Assembly (NCBI GenBank): GCA_034359265.1
Contig: CP136890.1
Span: 250,501 to 314,500 of the forward strand
Source: Canna indica
Taxonomy: Eukaryota; Streptophyta; Magnoliopsida; Zingiberales; Cannaceae
DNA length: 64,000 nt
Direction: 5' to 3'
Part shown: positions 1 through 17,284 of the stretch, piece after piece
Layout of the letters: each line of letters opens with the position of its first letter
How positions within the stretch are numbered: position 1 is the stretch's first letter
Position numbers and translations under genes: made by a program
Notes under the pieces: generated by a model
Seen by the model: only the letters and a program-made list of their open reading frames with translations
What the model was told of the DNA's origin: nothing
The model's database searches: none

Positions 1-41
1 GTCAAAGGCCCTGGACCAGATCACAAGCAAGGCAAGCAACA
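1..41 (+). repeat. 3' end of the 5' LTR
   Basis: It ends in CA four bases before the primer-binding site and matches the 3' LTR end at 39 of 41 positions. The rest of this LTR lies outside the window. Confidence 0.9.
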
Positions 42-45
42 TCTT

Positions 46-57
46 TGGTATCAGAGC
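46..57 (+). other. Primer-binding site, initiator-Met tRNA type
   Basis: TGGTATCAGAGC is complementary to the 3' end of plant initiator methionine tRNA and is the usual minus-strand primer site of plant LTR retrotransposons. It lies just after the LTR end, as expected. Confidence 0.93.
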
Positions 58-71
58 AGTCACGATCAACC

Positions 72-1082
72 ATGGGAGAAGAATTACAGCAACAACTCCT
101 TAATCTTTTGAAGGTCATGCAAGAAGATCGTGAGCAGGAGCGTACTGAACGTGCCCAAGAACGTGAACTGTTTGCAGCCAAACTTGAAGCAATATCCAAA
201 GAGATTGAGGGGGCTCGACTACTCAGTCGTCCTCATGAGGAGTCCGGCAGCAAAGGCACTCGACCACCTCTTCCCACGGAGGAGTTGCCAAACCAACCAT
301 GGCTTCCGCTGGACAGAAATACTAGTCATTATGTTAGGGGAGAACAACGTCCTGAAGAATCCATCCTTGGACTACCGGGCCGCAATTATAAAGCAGCGCC
401 TAGACCCCGATTTGAATTTCCTAGATTTGATGGTACCGGAGATCCCGCTTCTTGACTAACATGTTGTGAATACTACTTCCGCAATCGTCAAATTCCAGAT
501 AGAGAGCGAATTCAAATGGTCGCCTTTAACTTGGAAGGGAAAGCACAAACTTGGTTTTGTTATTTTGAAAATCGCCACCCCGACATGACGTGGCCAGCAT
601 TTGCAAGGCATTTTTCCATCCGTTTTGGGCCACCAGATCAAGGAGGAGAATTTGGAGATATTACCATACTCACTCAAACAAAATCCGTGGCGGACTACCA
701 AAGGGACTTCGAACGATTATTACCTCAAGCTGAGCACCTACCAGAACAGTACTTAACAGCCATGTTTGTAAGTGAATTGCAGCAACAAATAAGGGTGCAT
801 GTGAAGGCTCTCCAACCCACTGATCTCTTGCGAGCCATGAGTTTAGCTCGATTGTTTGAACAACAATACCCACCACCTAATCAACGAATCTAGCGATGGC
901 AACAAAGTCCAGCTCCATTGCCTTCTACACAACCACCAGCAAGACGATTCCCAGTCCAAACACTATCAAATTCAAAGATGGCATCAAGACGAGCCCAAGG
1001 ACTATGCTTTCGCTGTGATGATCGCTGAACACCAGCACACAAATGCAAGAAGTTATTCTCAATTCAGATTGTAGATGAGGAA
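72..1082 (+). pseudogene. Chromovirus gag (capsid, zinc knuckle), interrupted
   Basis: The frame opens at ATG 72. It has a glutamine/glutamate-rich N-terminus, then a capsid-like core with the FPRFDG motif near 420 and a retrotransposon-gag segment at about 516-880 (PAFARHFSIRFG near 595). A CxxC...HxC zinc knuckle (CFRCDD...HKC) lies near 1007-1050. Stops interrupt the frame at 453-455 (TGA), 891-893 (TAG) and 1026-1028 (TGA, inside the knuckle). No frameshift is seen in this part, so gag passes into protease in the same frame. Gag would form the cytoplasmic particle and bind the element RNA; with these stops it is not expected to be made whole. Confidence 0.88.
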
Positions 1083-1579
1083 GTGGAGGACGAACAGGGA
1101 ATAATTAATTCTCAAGAAGATGATGAATCGTCAAAACCTCAACTCTCTTTGATGGCAGTCCAATGTATCCAACAAATTGAACAATGTCCAATAAGTATAC
1201 TTATTGATTCAGGAAGCTCTCTTAACTTCATTAGCAGCCACCTCGTCTATAAACTACGATTTCCTTTACTTCAAGGATATGAAATCACAGTGGCTGTAGC
1301 CAATGGTTCAAAATTATGTGGAGTTAAGGTGAAAGGCTCGTCAATACTTTGGATAAATTCGGAAAGAATATAGGCTGAATTTTTCATGGTTCCTCTTGGT
1401 GGCTTTGATGTGGTCTTGGGTGTTAAATGGTTGCAAACACTCGGACCCATACTATGGGATTTTGATACCCTTTCCATGCAATTCACAGTGAATGGTAGAA
1501 AGGTGCACCTTCAAGGACAAGAACCTCACACCCTCAGCAATAGCATACACTCACTCGGTCATTCTTCATCCTCTTCACT

Positions 1580-1641
1580 AGATATCACCGCTATTATACA
1601 ACAGTATGCTAGATAACACCGCTATTATACAACAGTATGCT
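1580..1641 (+). repeat. 31-bp tandem duplication inside pol
   Basis: Units 1580-1610 and 1611-1641 differ at one base. Because 31 is not a multiple of three, the duplication moves the reading frame between protease and reverse transcriptase and adds a stop (TAA at 1614-1616). Confidence 0.93.
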
Positions 1642-4420
1642 GATGTTTTTGCTGATCCACAAGGACTGCCACCTGTTCGTCGCCATGAGCATCAGATTCA
1701 CCTAAAAGCAGGAACAGAACCTGTAGTAGTTCGTCCATACCGATACCCATTCTTGCAAAAAGAAGAAATTGAAAATCAATGTGCAACCAAGTTGAAGCAA
1801 GGACTGATTCGACACAGCTCATCTCCATACTCTGCCCCGGTACTACTTGTCAAGAAGAATGATGGAAGTTGGCAATTTTGTGTGGACTACCGTGCTTTGA
1901 ACGCGGTAACAATAAAAGATAAATATCTAATTCCAGTAATTGATGAACTCTTAGATGAGCTCCACGGCTCCGTCTTCTTCACCAAACTTGACCTAAGAGC
2001 CGGCTATCATCAAATCCGAATGCACCCCGACGGCATTGAAAAAACACCCTTCCGAACTCATCATGGCCATTATGAATTTTTGATAATGCCTTTTGGTCTC
2101 TCCAATGCACCATCTACTTTTTAGGCATTGATGAACGACATCTTTCGACCATATCTGCATCGCTTTGTCTTGGTATTCTTTGATGACATCCTCATCTACA
2201 GTCGAACTTGGAAGGATCACATCAACCATCTTACCCAAGTCCTTGATCTCCTTCGTCAACAACTCTTTGTAAAGCGATCCAAATGCATATTTGCTTCAAC
2301 CTCTGTTAACTATCTTGGTCATGTCATCTCCAAGGAAGGCATTGCTACTGATCCTCTAAAACTACAAGCAGTGAAGGATTGGCCAATTCCACAAACTGTT
2401 CAGGAACTTCGCAGCTTCCTAGGTTTAGCAGGGTACTACAAAAAATTCATCAAGGATTATGGAACTATTGCAGCCCCTCTAACAGCTCTACTAAAGAAGA
2501 ACTCCTTTGCATGGAACGAACCAGCAGCAGAAGCATTCAAAAAGCTCAAAATATCCCTGACAGCTGCACCAGTTTTAGCACTTCCTAATTTCTCACAAAT
2601 ATTTGTTATTGAGTGTGATGCAGCAGAGCAAGGAATAGGTGCTGTGCTTCAACAAGAAAAACAACCAATTGCCTATTATAGTCGTCCCTTAGCCAACAAG
2701 CACCGACATCTTCCAATATATGAAAAGGAGCTTATCGGTTTGGCTAAAGCCATTCTACATTGGAGACCATACCTATGGGGTGTCAAATTCATTGTAAGAA
2801 CATATCATTATTCTCTTAAATTCTTACTTGATCAAAAAATTATCACAAGACCCCAACAACACTGGGTTAAACCAAGCTGCTCGGGTATGATTTTTCCATT
2901 GACTACAAGGCGAGCAAATTCAATCGGGCTGCAATTGCATTATCTCGAAAAGGAACTATAGAACCTCAATTGTCAGCCATTTGTGCACCATTGCCCTCCT
3001 TCATTCAAGAACTCCAGCAAGAAACAACAACAAATGCAACTATGCAAACATAAATCCAGGAAACTATGGCAGCACCTAAACCATCCTTGTGGACTTTGGA
3101 AAATGGTCTCCTTTGTTTCCGAGGTCGCATTTATCTCTCTCCAGAATCCACACTTTGTAACAAGATTATAGAAGCTTTTCATAATGCAATACACAAAGGA
3201 TATCAACGGATTCTTCAACGTCTACGAGCTGAGTTTTATTGGTCAAGTATGCAAAAAGCTATACTCAATTTTGTAGCAGCTTGCAACATTTGCCAACTCC
3301 ACAAATTAGAACATCTCAAACCAGCTAGGCTTTTACAACCCTTGCCAATTCCAAATCAAATATGGGCAGATGTAACTATGGACTTCATTGACAACCTTCC
3401 AAAATCACAGGGCAAAACAGTAATCATGGTAGTTGTCGATCGTCTCTCAAAATATGGACGTTTCATCCCGCTCATACATCCTTACACCGCGGTGACAATG
3501 GCTCGCTCCTTCTTTGAAAATATAGTGAAACTACATGAAATCCCAGAGTCAATAGTGAGTGATCGCGACCCGATTTTTACTAGTTCTTTTTGAAAAGAAT
3601 TGTTCAAACTTAATGGTGTCAAACTATGCTTTTCTTCGGCCTATCATCCTCAATCCGACGGGCAAACAGAGGTAGTGAATAGAGGTCTTCAAATGTACTT
3701 GCGTTGCTTTACAAGTGACAAACCGACCAGCTAAGTTCAATGGCTATCATGGGCAGAATACTGTTACAACACAGCATACCACTCATCACTGAAAACTTCA
3801 CCATTCCAAGCCGTTTATGGGAGGCCACCTCCTCGCTTAATTCCTTTCACCGCCAGCTCAGCTCGCTTACAAGCTGTTGATCTTAAACTTAACAATAGAG
3901 ATCAAACCATAAACTTGTTGGCTTGTTGCGCAATAGGTTATTAAATGCCCAGTAACACATGAAAGCTTCCTATGAACATAGGCATCGAGAAGTACAATTT
4001 CAAGAAGGCGATTGGGTTCTACTACGGCTGCACCCATATCTTCAAATTTCCTTAGCAAGACGACGCTCCCAAAAGCTCACCCCAAAGTTCTATGGTCCCT
4101 TCAAAGTTATCAAACGCATTGGCCAAGTGGTGTACGAACTACAACTACCTCAAATATCATAACTACACCCTGTGTTCCATGTTTCTTATTTGAAGAGATA
4201 CAAAGAAGTTTCTTTTCCCATTGAACCAGTTTTTCCCCCACCAACAAATGAAAGCTTCACTCCATTTCCCCAAAAAATCCTAGATACAAGACAGAACTCC
4301 AATGGCACAGAACTACTCATTCACTGGCATGGGCTATCACCAGCAAAAGCATCTTGGGAACGACTCAATGACTTCACTTTAAGGTTTCCCACCTTCAAGC
4401 TTGGGGACAAGCTCCTTTCC

Positions 4421-4432
4421 AAGGGGGGAGGT
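4421..4432 (+). other. Polypurine tract
   Basis: The purine run AAGGGGGGAGG stands just before the 3' LTR, where plus-strand priming takes place in LTR retrotransposons. Confidence 0.85.
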
Positions 4433-4434
4433 AC

Positions 4435-5000
4435 TGTTATGAATGGGACCCAACCATCTCAAGAGATGGCTGAGTCAGCACAGCCCAAGAGATGGGGCCA
4501 ACAACATAAAAGAAGATAAAGATAAGAGCTGAGAAGGAAAAGGAAGAGCAAGTCTCAATTACCAATTCAAAGTGGCACATATTTTTCTCTTTTGATTAGG
4601 TTCATTATTATCAGATTTTTCTACATATCTCTCTCTTTTGATTAGGTTCATTGTTAGCATATTTTTCTCTTTTGATTAAGTTGATTAGGAAGCGGTCATA
4701 ATCCAGATAAGTAGGATTGACAATTTCAAATGCATACATGTATTTATTCCATTCATGAAGGGGAATAAGACAAGCCTCGATTTACAATTCTTATCTCTAA
4801 CTCTTGTCTCATCTCTCTCCCTCTCCTTCTCCCTCTCCCTCTCACTAATCTGGAAACAAACAACAACATAGGGAAGGAAAGGGAAGGAAAGGCACTCAGC
4901 CGCTCCTATTCCTATTCTACCAACATCTACCTCTTCAAACTCCACATCAGAAACTACACGTCAAAGGCCCTGGGCCAGAGCACAAGCAAGGCAAGCAACA
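4435..5000 (+). repeat. 3' LTR (about 566 bp)
   Basis: It starts TGTTATGAATGG after the purine tract and ends ...GCAAGCAACA, giving the TG...CA ends typical of LTRs. Three near-copies of TCTCTTTTGATTAGG occur at about 4586, 4632 and 4666, and a pyrimidine-rich CTCTCC tract lies at 4808-4850. These may be promoter or spacing repeats, but no promoter was defined. Confidence 0.88.
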
Positions 5001-5044
5001 CACTCGCCCGATTATTCATTGTACCTTTATTTTCCTTCAATTTT

Positions 5045-5390
5045 GTGTGTTGGGAGCCTTCCTCCATTTTGGTGCTGGAAGCCTTGGCAGTTCGCGAAGG
5101 GCTTCAGTTTGTGGTTCATCACGCACTTCCAGACTTTGTGGTCGAGTCTGACTCAAAAATTTTGATCTCTACTCTTAACGCTAAGATTTCCCCGCCTTGG
5201 GAAATTGACCCCATTATTAGGGATATTTTGGTGTTAAAGTCAAGTTGTAATTGTTTGAACTTTTTATTTTGCTATAGGGAGGGAAGCACATTGGGCAGCA
5301 AACCGTGCTAGGATTTGTAAGGATCGGTTGGTTTGGTCCTCCATCCTGCCTCCGGAGCTGGAGGACTCTTTTCAATGCTGGCTCTCGCCG
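5045..5390 (+). pseudogene. RNase H-like (RVT_3-type) domain relic
   Basis: The translation has the pattern EALAVREGLQF, then FVVESDSKILI, then FLFCYREGS. This is the second half of the plant RNase H-like domain that ends many LINE polyproteins and also occurs alone. The catalytic first strand and any reverse transcriptase are missing, and the frame is lost around the REGS motif (about 5283), after which the AANRA part reads in another frame. It abuts the chromovirus 3' LTR, so the element may have inserted into it. A similar relic lies at 50255-50690. Confidence 0.7.
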
Positions 5391-5784
5391 CATTTTAATA
5401 TAGCTATTTCATTTTATGGGAAAAAACACACACAGCTATTGTACATTTCAAACCTTATGAAATGAAGGGTGTGGCACCTTTGCCTCACATTTACTAAAAA
5501 AAAATAAAATACGGTAGCGTGTTCTTTCTTCAAAAAATCATAATATGGTTGCGTAAAATTTTGTGAGTTTAAGATTATGCATCGTACATAATCAAGCTCT
5601 AAGACTAACTCTAATTAATCTGGAGGAAGTTCACTTTGTTATTTCCAAAGAACAAGAAAGTAAATTTCATATTTCGGCATGCGGCTTATTAATTAGAAAA
5701 ATCATTTTACATCGGGTTTCCAATAGAAAATTTCGCTTGGTCTCTTAATAAATCCTTATATGTTCATACTGGACATCGAGTTTA
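5391..5784. other. AT-rich spacer
   Basis: I see no gene or clear element here; short open frames lack recognisable motifs. Confidence 0.5.
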
Positions 5785-6013
5785 TCAAAGTGAAACAGAT
5801 TTTTTTTTTTGAAAAAAAGGTGAGATCAAGGCCACATCATGCATTTCAAGAGTATTGAAACGGACAACGGGGATGTTAGAGAAAGACTTCTCCAACGAGA
5901 GCCCAGTAGCAAGAGAAACAGATTATGGGAGGGAGAGAGAAAAAGATTTAAAAAATAGAGTAAATAAAAACTAAATAAACTAAGAAAAAAGCGTGGTCAA
6001 AGTGAAACAGATT
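5785..6013 (-). mobile_element. 5'-truncated LINE-like insertion with 17-bp target duplication
   Basis: TCAAAGTGAAACAGATT occurs perfectly at 5785-5801 and 5997-6013. The 195 bases between begin with a T run followed by GAAAAAAAGG. On the minus strand this is a 3' end reading ...CCTTTTTTTC followed by A residues. A tail plus a long perfect duplication is the mark of target-primed retroposition. The body is too short to code. A homologous 3' end lies near 41295-41360. Confidence 0.8.
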
Positions 6014-8511
6014 GTAATATATTATTATTTAAAAAGACAATAACAAGGCGACGGAAGCATCTCTTTAAGGAAATGAGAAACAGTAACATCAGGTAAGATT
6101 GATAGCAAATTAACCTGAAGATATAGATGGGCAATTATACTGGGCGTGCTGTAAGCTACCAAATGGATGTAAAGACCAATGATTTAAAGTGAGGATGACC
6201 AAAGATAATAATAAGAGAAAAATCATGTATAATGGCACATATTCACACGGAGGAAGGCCCGTGTCATTAGACTCGTTAAAATCTCATACTAGCCAACGGG
6301 AGGGCGCAAGGAAGAAAAGTAAGCGTCGAATATAGAAGCTGAGAGAGAGAAACAGAGACACGAAACCACGAACACGGAGAGGAGAGTCTCTCTTACCACT
6401 GGTGACGATCTCCAATGTGTAACTCTATTGTGGTGAGAGAGACCGGACTCTGGAGCGTCGAGCGATCTGCGTCGATCGGCGACTCCAATGAAGAGGCTTA
6501 ATTAAAGCCCTCGGAAAGGGTTCTGTTTGTGCCAAGTTGGTCTGCAGGTACACTGGACGTGACGAGTTCTAAATATCTGATACAAGACGAAAGGATGCTG
6601 TTTCAGCGAAACGATGGATTGGACGACTGATCCCACTTTTTCCTTTATCGTTCGCCGTCTAGGGTACGTGTCGTCGTTATGGTTCATTTTTATTGTCGAT
6701 GCTGTCTAGGAAGGGTGGCGCAGCTGGTGCTTAGCAGCTTAGGTTAGGAATCAACATCATTCCGTTTCTGGGGCCGGCTGAAACATGAGAAATTCGTGTG
6801 CTGCTGTTACCTGGTGTGACCCACTCCTACCGCATAAATCAAAAGAAAAAATTAATAAAAATATTTTAAATTTTAGCATTTTAAATAAATATATTTTTTT
6901 TTAATTTAAAATAATTATATATTTAAATTTTTGAATTTATAATAATTGTGATCTCCCCGTTGAATCACTGTACGTGACGTCATATAACAATTGTTTCATA
7001 ATTTAATATACCACGTCATCTTAAGTATTACGTGGCCGAATTTTTTTTATAAAAAAATATTAAAAAATATCACCTCAATCGATCATACTTAAAAAATATT
7101 ATATGCTGACGGGAATATCCATCATCATATAAAAATGTCGAATTTTTAAAAAATAATTTTTATACGATGACATGATATTTCATGTCAACTTACAATAGAT
7201 AAACAAATAGCTATTTAATATGAGATCATAATTATTACAAATTTAAAAATTAAAATACACATTTATTTTAAATAAAAGAATGATACATATTTATTAAAAT
7301 ATTAAAATTTAAAATATTTTTATTGATTTTCCCTAAATCAAATATATATCTCGGAATGGCATAGGACAAAGTGGCCTTTTTCTTCACCCAATTTGCCAAA
7401 ATTTTCCTTCTCTTATACCACCACCGAAGTCCAATGACAGAGGAAGCAACTATACAACTAGGTTCAATAGAAATTTTTATGGAACATAAATATAAGTGGA
7501 CTTGTGTTGTGTAAGAGTGAACCAATTGTTCCATCTTAATATTTACATTTTAATAGTTTGACAGCAGAATATAATTTAAAAAAATTAAAAGTACAAGACT
7601 CATTTTATTTGAAAATAAAAAATTTAGATAAATTAAAAAAATATTTAAAAGTCGGTATATATCATATATAATTCTTTAATTTTTTTAAAAAGAATTGTTA
7701 ATATGATATTTTTAAATTTTTTATTAATTTAGAGAAGCTGGCGTGATAAAGTTAGTCAACGTCAGTATTTAAATGATAAATTTATCACGTCAACGACGAT
7801 GAAATATGATTGAAAGAAATTAAAATGATATTATTAGAAAAAATTAGTAGAAGAGATATACCTTTAAAACATCTTTTTATTACAAAAAAGATTTTATAAA
7901 TTAAATTATTATTATTTTTGAATTTTGGCAAAAATATGTAAAAATGTATTTAAAACATTGTAGAGTTTTGTAAAAAGGTAAAACAAGTATTATAACTTTT
8001 GAGTTCCGGTTTTGGAAAAAAAAAGCCTCTATGTTTCGGATCCTACGGTAAAAGTAATTCCGTACGCCGGTTCCGGCCAATTGGTCGAGATGGAATCCTG
8101 TCGTAGATATGCATGTCTGGCCTACATATCTCCTCCTTGGTACGTGATTTGGATCGAATCTAACTTTTCCAGCTGATTCAACGGTGAAAGGACCGCAGCA
8201 TTACATCGATGGGCCTCGTTGGTTCAATGTATATAGTCACCATTTACAAAGTCCAGCATGTATCAGCAGTTCAGCACTAGCACTAGCAGAAATGAATAAA
8301 TTGGATTAACTGTACAATGGGTCCGGGAAATCTGCTCGCCCGCCTTGTAGTAGATTAGATAGGCTAGGGGGTCATCACTCACCAGTCACATGCAACGCCT
8401 GCCACTTCCTGGCTTATCTCTCCTGCCTCAAATTCAATTCACCTGCCTGCCCGACCTTATTGAACTCTCTCAGCTCAGCTCCATCATTTTCTTGGTTTCT
8501 CGTTCGTTGGT
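6014..8511. other. Intergenic, AT-rich, upstream of ICS
   Basis: 6240-6800 is relatively GC-rich with purine-rich GAGAGAGA stretches, but no coding frame could be recognised; a non-coding exon of an unseen gene cannot be excluded. 6840-8000 is very AT-rich. A W-box core in reverse (AGTCAA) lies near 7753 and a TATA-like GTATATAG near 8228; neither is proven to serve ICS. Confidence 0.45.
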
Positions 8512-15781
<7,270 letters not shown>

Positions 15782-15901
15782 ATTGTAAGTAAATATAAAT
15801 TGATGCATCTCTCAGGCATATGACTAGTGAAGCAAGATGGAAATTACTCTGGTTTTCTCATATTTGTTGGCCTGTTTCTCTGTTTTGCTGGATGTTGTTA
15901 T

Positions 15902-15993
15902 TGTTAAGAATATATATATGAATAGATTGGTCTCTTTCCTAACACTAATAACTTAAGCTTTTGGAAAAGTTGGTCAACTAATCAAATTTAACG
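15902..15993 (+). mobile_element. Solo LTR of the small SMART-like family
   Basis: The segment from TGTTAAGAATATA to ATCAAATTTAAC matches the LTR of the complete 297-bp element at 22508-22804 (shared AGATTGGTCT, CTTAAG, TTTTGG, AAGTTGGTCA, ATCAAATTTAAC). No primer site or second LTR follows. It begins about 120 bp past the ICS stop, so it may lie in the 3' UTR. Confidence 0.72.
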
Positions 15994-17284
15994 TAAAAAC
16001 TCTATGGAACAGTTGTGAGTAGGGGGGGCTATTGACAGAATATCAGGATAAATACTCATTTTCTTAAAAAATTTATGCAAACACAATTAAATACTGATTA
16101 GGAATAATTGGTATGTGTTGTTGTACTTTAGCGGCTTGTGCAGTGTTGATCTTAGCTACATGCATTACATGCTTGCATTTGTATATGTTTTTGTGCACTT
16201 GCTACATTTCTTTTGTCTCTTTCTACATCAACGACTTGCATATGACATGCTTTATGAATATTCTTGATGAATATTGTTCTGTTCTTTGTGGTTTGAGTTT
16301 CTTGTATGCACAATGACTACTTTTGCATATACTACTACTAATGTTATCTAAAAGTTGATATTTACCTTCTCATTTACAGAGTTTCTAGATACATGGCTTT
16401 TATGACAGGCTTTTTCCAACGGCCGCTATTGGGCGATGTTCATGGTTTGGATGGCGATATTCATGGATTGGCTGTCTCTGTTTTTCTCATCAAACTCAAG
16501 CAAAGAGATGAGAAGTTTGCTGGAAAGTAACCAACATTCATTAGTAAATTGTAAGATTAAAACACTAAATTGTCATTTTTCAATTTTTAGACAGATATAA
16601 TTGTAAATTGCGATAATTAATTGATGAGGTATGCTGGTTATGCTTGATTCCTTATCTGCCTTAAACAATATTCTCACTAAATTGCAAGGGCATCTTTTCC
16701 CTACAAGGAGATCATCTAGAATTGGTATATTTTACTTGGGACAGGTTTGGTAAATGGTCCAAAGTAAAAATTTATTTCATATTAAATAGGTTTTGTAATC
16801 ACTTCATTCATGCTGCAACTTATTTGTAGAACTAATAATAGCTCCTCCCAGTGGACGTAGGTAGGAGCGATTCATCGCCCGTCTCCGAACCACGTTAACT
16901 TCGTGTGTGTTTTGTTTTACTTGTTGATTTTTGATTTGCACTGTCGAGTTTGGTCTGTGCCGACTCTAGCTTGAGCAGGAAATTAGAAGGTAATTTTCTA
17001 ACATAGTATAGGTAATTCCAATCTTCGGAGAGATATAGAAAATGCATAGTTAGATACATCTTCAACAAAAAAATAAATAATCAATTAATCTCGGGGAATA
17101 GTTTCTTTATTAATTTTGTCACAAGTACTTATGATTAATACAATTAATTAAGTGGGAGATGCTCATGATATTAATTTACAATAGACTGGATCAAGCAGTG
17201 GTCATGCATTTATCTTAATTACGTATTGATGAGTAAATTAACATCAAACCGATGGATCGATCTCCCTGTATATAAATATACTTG
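15994..17284. other. Spacer between convergent ICS and AP2 genes
   Basis: 16380-16531 is a GC-richer patch with an open frame (includes YWAMFMVWMAIFMDWLSLFF) after an acceptor-like TTTACAG; I do not recognise it, and it could be UTR or an old exon. 16838-17002 carries GTGGACGTAGG and CCGAACCACGTTA, a pattern seen in plant Copia LTRs, so an LTR fragment on the + strand is possible. Confidence 0.45.

Larger units (their letters stand above)
1083..4432 (+). pseudogene. Chromovirus pol: protease, RT, RNase H, integrase, chromodomain-like tail; broken
   Basis: The protease active site (LIDSGSS) lies near 1203. Reverse transcriptase spans about 1650-2300 with the catalytic FFDDILIYS near 2176. RNase H covers about 2560-2850, integrase about 3150-3900 (zinc-binding HH-CC region, then DFIDNLP and VSDRDP), and a chromodomain-like tail lies at about 4250-4430. 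Stops fall at 1371-1373, 2122-2124, 3591-3593, 3732-3734 and 4160-4162. The frame shifts at a 31-bp tandem duplication (1580-1641), near 2865, and near 3920. RT catalytic residues survive. The chromodomain in this family guides integration to particular chromatin; this copy is non-autonomous. Confidence 0.92.
1..5000 (+). mobile_element. Ty3/gypsy chromovirus LTR retrotransposon, decayed, 5' LTR cut by window edge
   Basis: The order is 5' LTR end, initiator-Met primer site, gag, protease, reverse transcriptase, RNase H, integrase, chromodomain-like tail, purine tract, 3' LTR. That order with a C-terminal chromodomain defines plant chromoviruses; the clade is not resolved. The first 41 bases match the last 41 of the 3' LTR (4960-5000) with two mismatches. 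At least eight in-frame stops and three frameshifts interrupt the single gag-pol frame, so the copy cannot make its own polyprotein. The left target-site duplication is outside the window and cannot be tested. Confidence 0.95.
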
